A DNA stretch of 43,401 nt from Plantago elongata (taxonomy: Eukaryota; Streptophyta; Magnoliopsida; Lamiales; Plantaginaceae), in assembly GCA_036897095.1 (NCBI GenBank), contig JAYMSP010000701.1:1-43401 (forward strand), given 5' to 3'. Shown piece after piece: positions 33,601-43,401 of this stretch (its first letter is position 1; each line of letters starts with the position of its first letter). The position numbers and the translations under genes are program-made. The notes beneath the pieces were generated by a model, which saw nothing but the letters and a program-made list of their open reading frames with translations, was not told the origin of the DNA and made no database searches.

Positions 33601-36600
33601 ACAAAATAAAAATAAACGAATCTATTATGTAAGTCTTTTAGAGAGTGAACATGCAAGTTCGTAACTCAGAATGTTTACTTTTCCTGTAAAGCCGAAATTG
33701 AGGGGCATTTCATCCGTTGATTGCAACATTAGTTTCATATGAAATGGACCTGGGGTACAAGTAGTTGCACGTGTTCCGTCAGCAGGTCCTGTACCCCCTC
33801 CAACAATCGTAGTGATGCCTGTGTATAATTCAGAAAAACATGAACAACAATCTTTCCACAATGATTCTGTAGGCGAATTATTTCCATATAATGTAATCAT
33901 AACAACCAGAGCTATGGGAAGAGGACAAGGGAGGCAACAACTAATGCTGTGGATATTGAAACAGGCAACAAATTCTTTCGTCAGTGTATATTTTAACATT
34001 GCATAATGTCCCATTTACAGCTAAAATATTCAGCGATTTGAAAATTGATTTCATGTTCCAAAGATATCTTGAAATTAGCACATATCAAAGCAAATGGGTT
34101 CTTTTAACATGTAGGAATTGTCGTAAGTTGTAAATGCTCAAAACTGGCCGAACAAATTAACCCAAGAGCGTAAATGGGTCTTTATCTATTATTCAGCAAT
34201 ACTAAACAAATTCCACTAAGTTAATGATAGAACTCTCACCACTTGTTATAGCTTCATATGCCAATTGTGGGCATATAAGATGCACATGACAGTCTATAGC
34301 ACCTGCAGTAACAATCAATCCTTCTCCAGCAATAACCTCTGTATTTACCTGATAACAGAAGTGATGGAATCTTGAGAATCAAATCTGCTAAAGAAATATA
34401 ACAGATACACCTTCAACTGTGAATCAAATACTCACTCCTATAACCATGTCATGTGGCACTCCATCCATGACATCAGGGTTGCCTGTTTTTCCCAGAAAAG
34501 TAATATTGCCATCTTTTATGCCTATATCAGCTTTAAAGATCCCAGTATAGTCAATGATAACGGCATTTGTTATGACAGTGTCCAAACAATGCGATGGTCC
34601 ATATCCAGAAGCCTGTCCCATTCCATCGCGTAAAACTTTTCCACCACCAAATACACATTCATCTCCATAAACAGTGAAATCTCTTTCAATCTCTGCAAGC
34701 AAGTCAGTGTCCCCAAGCCGAACTTTGTCACCAATAGTTGGACCGTACATATTAGCATATGCTTCGTGAGACATGGAATAGGCAAGAGGGGACCCTTCTC
34801 TAATCACACCTTCACTAAACAATCAACTGACGTGTAAGCATTATAAAGCACATGGATAAGCAAGCTGCATGTCCCATTTATCAGGAAACACAAACTATCG
34901 CATAATATGCAGAATCTAGGAGGCTTCCTGACCTAGTCATTGATTCATCCGAATGACCATATTTTCCTCCATGTACAGCACTCATTGCCCCTGTGACATT
35001 GGTTTCATTGACCAGATCATCAGCAATATTGTTTCCTCCCCTAATAACTTGTCTACCTCCAATTGTGACAAGTGTAACACTTTTCGTGTCCCCTGGCTGT
35101 AGAAGTAAGACAAATTTTAGTTGTTCTACAAGTAGAGGTAGCAAAAGGTTGAGGCAGATCATCTAACATTATTTTACTGTGTAACTCAGTACAGTATTTA
35201 AACACATAATGCAGGTATGTTACAAACGATGAGGTCAAATTGGTGGATATATAAACAATGACTTATTAAATTGAATTCATCATATCTCTCTTTAGCTAAA
35301 TTAACAGTCCCGATGTATGTACAGTGTTTTCGGTAGAAATAACTCCATGATCATATTAATCAAGTCCTCCGTACATGCTAGATAGTGGAAGGAATATTTA
35401 AAAAAATATATGTTGAATAATAGAATTAGATATATAAACAACTTTTTAATTTCTATTAATACTAATTGGTTCAAGTGGATTCCTTAACCAAAAAAACATA
35501 AAAATAATCGAAGTTGCACGAAGACCTCAAACCGTGTTGCCGTTCCTGCTGGGATATTTAAGCGCATGCCATATGCTTTTCTTCGATCAAAGACCAGATA
35601 TGGGTTGACTTCAATGAAGTGATAATGACTCCCAACCTACATGAGAAAATTGGAAAAATTGAACAGAAGTCAATGAAACACTCTTGCCACATTGCTTGCG
35701 ATGCGAGCATCAGAAAATTCAATCCTTGGTTAGCTACTCCCTCCATAAAATCAGAATCACAAATTCTTAATTCTGAAGTACCTGGATTGGCCTGTCACCA
35801 GTGTTTGTTACTTTCAGAATTCTGGCTATCCGTCCTGTGTTAATTGTAATAAATCCAGGGCCAGAGATCACTTCACCAGGAATTTTACAAACTTCAATTG
35901 TTGGAAACTTGTCTAGAGAAGGAACTGCAGGAAAAAAAAAATTCTCAGAGAGTAGTTCATACATTATATAGTGCTAAGTATAGTTCTCCAGATACTGTCA
36001 TCATAACCAGTACTCCCTCATCCCTCTACAGAGTCCCTAATTTCCTTCATGGGGATCCTGATACAAAGTGCCCTTTCCTTTTTCATCAATTGTGTTGCCA
36101 CTTCTTTCTATCCCCACGGTCCCACCACCATTATTCATTCTTGTTACACCAAGTCACAATTAATATAAATATTATCCAACTCTCACAAAATCATGTGCCT
36201 AGTGCAAATGGCACTTTAAAGCAGGAGTATCTATGAGAACCAGATGAAGCACTAACATGCCCCAAACTGGTTGTTACACATTATATGAATTCGGTCATTA
36301 TAGCTTTTGGAATCAACTAGACATTACTAGTGTGCATCTATGCAAAGAAAATAAATAAAGAGTGCCTGTTTAGACAAATTGTAATCCACCACAATAAATC
36401 AACTTCAGGTATTGTTGGATTAAGATGGTATTCAGGTTAGTTTTTAACAACTAATCTACAAATAACAAGATTTTGAGCCTGTACTGGTTGTAACACAGCT
36501 AAGCTAAACAGAGCAGAATAAATTAAGCAGTATAATTACCTGGAAAAAAGGAGCCATGCAAAGCCAGCTCAAGATTTCCATTTTCAGATGAAATAGGATC

Positions 36601-38112
36601 ATGGACCGTGATCAACTTGGTTCCATCAGGAAAGGTTCCTTCAACCTATACACAGAATCAACGATCATATTAATTTATAAAAAAAAAAAAAAAAAGGAAG
36701 GGGAAAAAACTCATTGCAAATTGAAAGAAGCTCGAAAGTTTGTAGACATAATTCTACTAAAATCTTCATCAAATTGCATAATGCATACCTGGACTGAATC
36801 CAACAGATACGGAACAGATGGAAGAACTTGTCTCCTGTAAATGTATGAGATATTTCAGTATTGTGTAATTACAGCCTATTGACAACAATATTATCAATTA
36901 AAATCAAACTGAAATACTAAATGCAAATATAGAAAAATAAATTTCATATTTATGATCGTCAAAAGCAATAAACTTAATGGATATATTTAATACTCGGCAA
37001 ATTCTCCCTGTTGACTCCAGGTTGTAGCCCCATGAGCATACGAACTACTATAAATACATTAAAAACCACATTCAAGACGTTTGTCTAAACTAATTCCCTA
37101 TGGTCCAAATATTGCTCCTAAAGTATGGCCACTGGAACACCGCTAAAAAGTCTGCTTCAGTCATCAGTGAGACTACATGTTCCCTGCTCTCTTCTTGGTA
37201 TTCCTTGTTATCTAAGTGAATCATTGTTTTCAGCAATATTACATCCACTTGATCCTCTTCAGTTTGTTCTCCTACATACCAAACCACCTAAACCGCTGCC
37301 TCTGCTTCCAATCACTACAAACCATTTATATTCTCTCTTCCCGTGGAAAAACGGATGCGCATACACCCATCCCCTTCATTGCCACAGCATTCGACAAACA
37401 AAACCTTAAACCAGTACTCTTACTTTCCAGACAGATAAAGCAAAGATTGAATTCCATTCAGCAGTCCTGCTTAATGCTTACCTTCCCAACAACTGCCTCC
37501 CAAGATCCATCAACTCCACCACACTCTTATCACCATTGCGAACGAACTCCAGAATCTATCAAAGCAGATTCAGAAGCTAAATGTCAAAATGTAAATCACC
37601 TACCTATTTCACCATGTAGAAATATACTCATACATACAACCATAAGAACTTATTATCACCATCGCGAACAGAATCCGAAAAAAAGCACCATCAAATGAGA
37701 CTTGGAACATAAATGTTAACGTTTAAATCAACATATCTATTCTATTTCACCATCAGCCTGAGCATGTAGATATATACTCATGCATACAACGATAACAATA
37801 AAAACAGTAAAACACAATCGAACTAATTGAGATCGATCATCATGCATAAAAAAATTGAAATAAACAAGCACCGGATTAAATTAGACACTCGATAGTCGCA
37901 ACAAATCCAACAACAAGCAAATCCTAAAGAGTGAGTGAGTGACTGAGTGAGCTCGAGTTTTTACATGAGATGGCAATTGTTCGAACCTGAGTAGCTATAA
38001 GAGCGACGGTTTCGGTGTAATTGAGCCTCAATCCACGGGCCAAACGCTTCTGAGCAAGCTCGCCTGCATTGTGAAGCATCAGCTTGTCGATTTCCCTCGG
38101 TGCTAGCTTCAT
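30604..38112 (-). CDS. URE: Urease (single-chain plant type)
   Basis: Eighteen exons join in frame to 837 residues (jack bean has 840): 38112-37987, 37555-37482, 36834-36789, 36645-36540, 35924-35782, 35636-35526, 35096-34933, 34814-34436, 34348-34240, 33818-33679, 33480-33343, 33262-33171, 33051-32922, 32828-32670, 32326-32159, 31969-31835, 31243-31172, 30825-30604. Cytosolic urease splits urea to ammonia and carbamate, recycling nitrogen from arginine breakdown. Gamma, beta and alpha parts are fused in one chain. Nickel ligands are all present: H404 and H406 (CHVH), carbamylated K487 (GLKLHEDWG), H516 and H542, D630 (SDSQAMGR). The flap cysteine C589 is in MVCHHLD. The chain starts [17 protein letters not shown] and ends [12 protein letters not shown], as in known ureases. 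Accessory proteins UreD/F/G, needed for nickel insertion, are not in this window. The gene is intact; introns carry a MITE and an exon relic. Confidence 0.97.
36013..36227. mobile_element. Degenerate Stowaway-like MITE in urease intron 4
   Basis: Flanked by TA (36011-36012, 36228-36229), starting CTCCCTCATCCCTCT and ending, reversed, CTCCTGCTTTAAAGTGCCAT. The AAAGTGCC word also occurs inside the left half, about 55 bases in. The inverted repeat is short, so this is a tentative call. It lies between urease exons 5 and 4. Confidence 0.5.
37528..37800 (-). repeat. Tandem duplication spanning urease exon 2 start; exon relic in intron 1
   Basis: Two diverged copies (37528-37650 and 37653-37800) share TTATCACCATYGCGAAC at one end and CATGTAGAWATATACTCAT plus GCATACAAC-type sequence at the other. 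The first contains the 5' part of real exon 2 ([10 protein letters not shown]). In the second the exon part has internal deletions and the frame is broken, so it is a dead copy within intron 1. Confidence 0.7.
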
Positions 38113-38673
38113 TTCTCTGTTTAAGAATCAGTTGAAAGAAATGCTGTGGAATGAAGAATCGAATGGAATAATGGTCGTATCTGAGACGAAATTTAATCAG
38201 AAGCCCATTAAAGATTAACGATAGTAGCAGGATTATGAACTGAGTAAAAGTAAAATGGTTTTCAGTTTGTGTTTCTGTTTTGACTTTTGTGTTTGGGAGA
38301 GACGGCTGATAAGTAACTCCCCTTCTTCAAGGAAAGATGCTGTATCCGTAATCCGTCCGATCAGGTCGAGCCCCGACTATAGATCGGTGTAATTAACTCT
38401 TTTTTATAAATGAAATTTTAAAATGATATTCACCTTATTTGTTTGGTATTGAATAACATATAAAAATTAATTTTTAAATTATTTAAAATTAAATTTGACT
38501 TGAAATTTCGATCTTATTAAATTATAATAAAAGTATCAAAGTAGTAAAGTTGTGATCTCTTCAACTGAAAATCAGTTCAGTTCATTTCAACTCAACTTAA
38601 TTATAATTTATACATTACCTCAGTTCAGCAAATTTCAATTGAATAGAACATTGCCTAAGTCTCAGAGTATAAC
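38113..38673 (-). promoter_or_regulatory. Urease upstream region
   Basis: Sequence before the urease ATG. The ~270 bases next to the ATG are less AT-rich and look like leader and core promoter. No clear TATA box is seen. On the minus strand a TGGGCT word (site II-like) lies ~95 bases before the ATG. The distal part is plain AT-rich DNA. Confidence 0.4.
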
Positions 38674-38780
38674 TGCTTGTTTGGCATAGAATTTGAGTGT
38701 CATTATCTCAACTTTTTGAACACAAAAGAAAATTAATTTCAATTGAAAAAGTGCACTCCAATTATATCATAAACAAACTC
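38674..38780 (+). mobile_element. Small inverted-repeat element, copy E
   Basis: The left end reads GCTTGTTTGGCATAGAATTT then GAGTGTCA. The right end, reversed, reads GAGTTTGTTTATGATATAAT then TGGAGTGCAC. The centre TTAATTTCAATTGAAAAA matches copy C. This copy shows the inverted repeat most clearly. Confidence 0.68.
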
Positions 38781-39673
38781 TAAAATTCTTATAAGATGAG
38801 TTTTATGCAAAATCAAATTCTCTTATACTCATGAACACATGGCTCATTTATGTTCACCTTTTATTCGTCTTTTATAATGAAAACATCCCAGCTTTTAAAT
38901 TTACATACTTATAATAATAATAATCGGAGTTGTCCAGTTTATTTTATCAAAATATTACATTAACCATATATTTCATTGTTAAAGTACATCGAGCATTTTG
39001 GTGTATTATTCAATATTGGAAACACAAATACGAATCATTTTCAATCGAATGAATATGGAATTCAAAGAAAATTTTATTTGAAGAAAACATTTTAATCCAC
39101 TCAAATTTACACAATAATTTTCTCTTTTAAATTACACTAATAACTTTTTAAATGATGAAAGGTTTTAGGTTTTTGTTAGATTTTCCACTAAAACCTCTTT
39201 AATTTACTTTAAATTTACATCATTAACCTTTTTTTTCTGAGATTAGAATTTTTTTTCTGAAACAACAAAGATGCCTTAAATCAGAGTAAAACTTCTATAA
39301 AAAAAATTCTCATGTAATCACCAAATTATATTCACCAATGAAAATGAGAAAATCCTGCACGACTCATATGAAGTAGTAACCAACTGTAGTTTTATAATCA
39401 CTCATTCTCTACAAAAATTTATTCATTCTCACATCATTATATCAAAACTAATATCTTCATAAACTACTTTTTGTAGTTGAATTTAGCGAGCAATTCTACC
39501 TATCAAACATATTTCATAGTCCTGCTAAGTGTCATCGGTAAAATTTTACTAGTAAAATGTAGGTAGTGACAACTTATAACACATTGTGTAACTCAATGTT
39601 TTTTAAATAAGTACTGTCCAATTTTATATTTATCAGCCAAGAAACACTGACCAAGCTTTTTATACTTGAAGTA
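38781..39673. other. AT-rich intergenic DNA
   Basis: No gene found. A partial match to the small inverted-repeat element (CCACTCAAATTTACAC) near 39097 may be a truncated copy. Confidence 0.55.
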
Positions 39674-39891
39674 CCTCCTCCGTTCCATCAAAATTTACAC
39701 GGTAGAATTAGCATATAGTTTTATACAAAAAGTAAAAGTAATGAAAAAATAAAGAAGGTGAAAAACATGTAATTTTAATGACATAATGTATAATTTTTAT
39801 GCAAAGTTTAAATTATTTATTATTTATAAATGATGGGGTAATTTCTTTTTAGTAATATGTGGAATTTACTGGAACAGAGGGTCGGAGGGTG
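39674..39891. mobile_element. Stowaway-like MITE, 218 bp
   Basis: Flanked by TA (39672-39673, 39892-39893). It starts CCTCCTCCGTTCCATCAAAA. Its right end, reversed, reads CACCCTCCGACCCTCTGTTC then CAGTAAATTCC. The shared CTCCG..TTCCA..AAAATTTAC-type blocks support the inverted repeat. No coding capacity. It lies ~400 bases beyond the helicase stop codon. Confidence 0.78.
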
Positions 39892-39893
39892 TA

Positions 39894-40288
39894 ACATTTT
39901 CTCCTTCAGAACGCCTTACTGCTTATGGCCCTGAGTCCCCGACCTTATTTAGTAAAAAGAGGGGCAAGGAAGGGAACTGCATGAGAGTGACAAAGAGAAG
40001 CTTCTGGCAAGCAGGTTTCTACTGTTCGCTTAGAAAGTCCACCTGTAAGAGCATGCAGATGCAAAAGCGAGATCACTAATAATTGCTCGTATCATAGGGA
40101 CACCACGTAAAAACCTTGCCATTTAGGCAGCGAACAAACCACAAGGTCCACAAGCAAGAGGATGATGGATTATCTGGTAGTTCCAAGTTCCTTCCAGCTC
40201 CAACAACGATAGAACTGAAATATCAATCTACAAGGCCCATGAAAATATATACCGGCATTCCAAATTTTGAATTACCACGTGTAGCTGT
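39894..40288 (-). other. Helicase 3' UTR and spacer
   Basis: Non-coding sequence just after the helicase stop codon on the minus strand. Composition is more balanced than the desert, consistent with a transcribed 3' UTR. The poly(A) site is not placed. Confidence 0.5.
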
Positions 40289-43204
40289 TTACTGCTTTTT
40301 ACGAGCAAGAAATCGTTCCCTAGCAGCCAAGATTCTACTTTGATGATCATCAAGAGGTTGAGTAACAACACCAGCATCCTTTGGTAAATTTGGGTCCTCC
40401 ACTAGGATATTCTCATTGGACTCTACAATTCTGCCACCACTGTTACAAGAAGTAGCAGAAAGGGCATAAGAAGCTATGAAATGAGCAGATACCTTATGAG
40501 CATAGTATCATTGAAGATTAAAACATTACTGTACCTCAGTCTACTAACGTTCAGGTTATCAAGTTTTGCTAAAATAGGCCTGACCCAGTGAATCTCCACT
40601 GCACACACATTGCGCATGTATGGTCGAGATGTAGAAATAAGCTCATGATAGACAACATAATTCGGGAGCATTCCATCTTCATCTGCTTTCAACACAGATG
40701 ATGGATGAGCCTGCAAGAAAGTATGAGTGAGTCATCAATCTCCTTTTTTCGTTTTAATTTATTCTTTACCCTTTTGGGAGGTTTCGGGACGGTGGTAAAT
40801 ATTCAAAACTAAACACTAGTAGTAGCTTTCGAACTACATCTAAGATGATGATAATCCATACAGTTAATCTATAATAAATTAATGGATATAGGAAACAAAA
40901 GTTAGATATTAATATATCTACCTGGACTAACTGTGACTTAAAGCCAAGGGTCCTGTAGCCATTATGTCGCATCATACGCTCTGCAAGCTGGTTTGCATAT
41001 CCTGAACATAGAGCTTTTCTCAAAGCTCTGTAGTCATGGCCATATCTCCTTCTCCTATTTGTTTCAACATCCAGGGACCCTGTTATCAATTACTGCACAA
41101 TTATCACGCAGGAAAATAATAAAAACTGAATACAGAACCAATGCTGGCAAAGATCTTAATAGACTTGGTAAGTCTATGAGCCTACCATTTATATATATAC
41201 AACTGGATGAATACACCACATGGAATATCATCATGAAGTGGAGTAAAAGTTCCACGCATGAACTTTTCTCAATCAAACTAGCTCCAATCAAGTGCGAATA
41301 CTTATTGTAGAAATCTTAGAAGAAATCACAGAAAAGGAAAGCAACACAGACCTTTGGCTTTCTTCTGCATTATTTGGGATAACTGTTTCCTAACATCCTT
41401 GACAAACATCATCCCTCGTATCTATGATGAAAAATCAAATATTAACATTGTAGAAAAAAGAGATAAGAGAACATAGTTATAACTTATAAAGCAAAATACG
41501 ACCAGGCATAATTGATTACAAGTGTCCTTTCTTTCTAGATTCGTTCCTGATCCTGTGTTCACAATCTGACTTTGTTTATCTAACAGGTATTGTGCTACAG
41601 AAGAAATCAAATGAAATTGATCACAAAACGACTTCATTTAACAGGTGACACGCTATAGAAGAAATGTAGAAACATGTACCTTTAAGTTGTTTTCTTTGCA
41701 CCAGTCTACGCTATAACCAGTTTGATGCCATAGCTCATAAATCTGGAGCAACTGGATGTGGTCGCCCCAACCAGAACCATCAGGAAGGTTTGAAGGAACA
41801 TGCTTTCTCTTCTTATCATTGCTTTTACTGCAGAATTAAAATGGAATATCAATTTATAAATAAGTTGAAGAGTGACGCTCAACTAGTAGTCTAGAATAGT
41901 TCAATAGAAAGACAATTCACAAAGAAAACTTTGTGCCTTTCTTTTTTATTATTGATAAAGTGGCCAATCTAATACAATAGGTGTAATAGGTATTAGTTTT
42001 ACTGCTGAAAGGTAGTGCATGTAGCATTTTCCCAAGTTAGTTAAAAAATCCTTATGACTGGACCAATTGAACTACGAAAACTATATCCACAAGACCACAA
42101 TCAAAAGTGTAATAACTAATGCAGCATTGAAGTTCGTGTGAGCGTGTCTGTGGGAGGGGCGGGGAGATGTCAAAATTGAAGAGACTCCAAGGCACAAATT
42201 CTTAATTGCTAAAAGTTGATTGAGGATTATAAGTACTCAGTCATATAAAACTTCATTTTCCATCGAGCCAATCCCAAAGTTCAAGTTGAGAAAGCCAAGT
42301 ATCAGCAAGGGAAATAAATAATTTAGTCTCGTGAATTTGAGTCAGACATGCTCTTAACAAGCTGGTCATTACTTCCGGAACAAACTAGATGCATTTCCAT
42401 GTTTTTCCTGCGTGTATTTTCTTGCCATAGCATTTGACAACACGATGCATATGTATTACATGTTCATTGCAACATGCAAAGAAAACACAAGATATAACTC
42501 TACTATTGTACCTTGGACCCGGAAGTAATGTGGTTTCTGCAGATAACATAGCAGCAACAGTAAGAGCCTGAGATAAGCTACCGCACTCATTTGCCTCCAA
42601 CAAGGTCCTCGAGAGTGAAGGTTCCAGTGGCAATTCTGCATAAGGTAAAATATTACAGCTCATAAGCAACCTTCCATTAAATTATTTATCCTCTCTAGCC
42701 TTTCAGCACATTATCAAAGATCATATATAATTCATTAAAACACACTGGACAGAAGCCCCTTGCCAACATTTTAATGAAGAGTCATCATAATTGTACCAGA
42801 CATGGTTCGTCCAAGAGCTGTAATCGAACCATCTTCATCTATGGCATCAAGGAGATATAGCTGCTTTAAAGCATCCTCCAAGGTCTCAACTGCAACAACA
42901 GTTCAAGAATTCATCATTCTTCTTTTCTAATACAGAGATCATACGCGAAAATAATATGCACACTTTTGCTACATAGATATGTTGCTTACGGGAAGGTGCG
43001 TCCAGAAAATCAAATTTGAGAATATCAATGTCCGGGAGGTCTAGTGATTTCAAATAAAGAACACTTCCTGCAAGGGAAGATCTCTGAATTTCTGGGATTG
43101 TGGCATCCAAGAAATCATCGTGGTAAGCAATTGAAGGGTACAAGCGATAACACTTTCCAGGTCGTGTCCTCCCGGCTCGTCCAGCACGTTGATTAGCCTG
43201 CACT
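40289..43204 (-). CDS. DEAH-box RNA helicase, C-terminal part (5' end outside window)
   Basis: Eight exons in the window (43204-42990, 42889-42797, 42635-42512, 41827-41680, 41421-41352, 41079-40922, 40710-40535, 40439-40289) join in frame to the last ~378 residues. The first visible residues, [20 protein letters not shown], are helicase motif VI (QRAGRAGR). The winged-helix and ratchet region follows ([54 protein letters not shown]), then the OB-fold region ([40 protein letters not shown]). The chain ends [14 protein letters not shown]. These are spliceosomal-type (Prp2/16/22/43-like) ATP-dependent RNA helicases that remodel RNA-protein complexes in the nucleus. The tail best recalls the Arabidopsis At1g27900 type, from memory. 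The DEAH ATPase core (motifs I-V) lies beyond the right edge. Confidence 0.93.
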
Positions 43205-43401
43205 CTGAAAATCAAGTCAATATTATACAATAGGCACATGCAACAGAGATCAATAGCAATGACAATAGTTTTTCACAAGCAACTCAGAAAAATGTTCAAC
43301 GATCAGATCCAAGGGTTTGATGTAGCCAGCAAGACACATCATATGTAATTCTGAGACTGAATGTATACTCTCATGATCATATGAGAAACAACCTACAGAG
43401 G
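43205..43401 (-). other. Helicase intron at the window edge
   Basis: Sequence upstream of the first visible helicase exon. The 3' splice site TGATTTTCAG ends at 43205. No further exon could be recognised before the window ends. Confidence 0.6.

Noticed and set aside
37216..37698. A 160-codon plus-strand frame inside the urease gene
   Set aside because: It crosses urease exon 2 in antisense and otherwise covers introns. The product has no recognisable motif.
1..43401. CRISPR arrays, bacterial operons, tRNA or rRNA genes, integrated viral genes
   Set aside because: No regularly spaced repeats with unique spacers, no complete tRNA cloverleaf, no rRNA, and no viral reading frames were seen; the window is plant nuclear DNA.

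Overview
This window is nuclear DNA from a flowering plant, almost certainly a eudicot. Genes with many short introns (GT..AG, AT-rich) sit in very AT-rich intergenic DNA that carries Stowaway-type and other small non-autonomous transposons and a tRNA-derived SINE. The exact species cannot be read from the sequence. I resolved five protein-coding genes to exon level by following reading frame and splice sites. There are no bacterial operons, CRISPR arrays, rRNA or tRNA genes, and no long transposase or gag-pol reading frames.

Layout: 1-3.7 kb is AT-rich intergenic DNA with one Stowaway MITE. 3.8-6.0 kb (+) is a remorin gene with a tandemly duplicated leader. 6.3-7.5 kb holds a SINE and a small MITE. 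7.5-11.2 kb (+) is a CDKG2-type (PITSLRE) cyclin-dependent kinase. 11.2-14.2 kb has no recognisable gene. 14.2-18.2 kb (-) is a plastid 13-lipoxygenase of LOX6 type. 18.3-30.6 kb is a 12-kb gene desert with MITEs, GC-rich foldback islands, tandem repeats and a promoter-like segment that has no gene behind it. 30.6-38.1 kb (-) is urease in 18 exons. 38.1-40.3 kb is intergenic with two MITEs. 40.3-43.2 kb (-) is the 3' part of a DEAH-box RNA helicase gene that runs off the right edge.

The products work separately: plasma-membrane scaffold, cell-cycle/splicing kinase, jasmonate-pathway oxygenase, cytosolic urea hydrolysis and RNA remodelling. The shared feature is gene order. From memory, Arabidopsis At1g67550 (urease), At1g67560 (LOX6), At1g67580 (CDKG;2) and At1g67590 (remorin) lie together in this order, so the block looks like conserved microsynteny. 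Here it is stretched by repeat insertion between LOX and urease, and the helicase looks like a different neighbour.

The most useful unusual observations are: a dispersed ~110-bp inverted-repeat element in five copies; a 26-nt duplication that creates a second 5' splice site in the LOX gene; a decayed copy of urease exon 2 inside intron 1; the duplicated remorin leader; and the orphan promoter next to foldback islands. I found no convincing new enzymatic or defence system.
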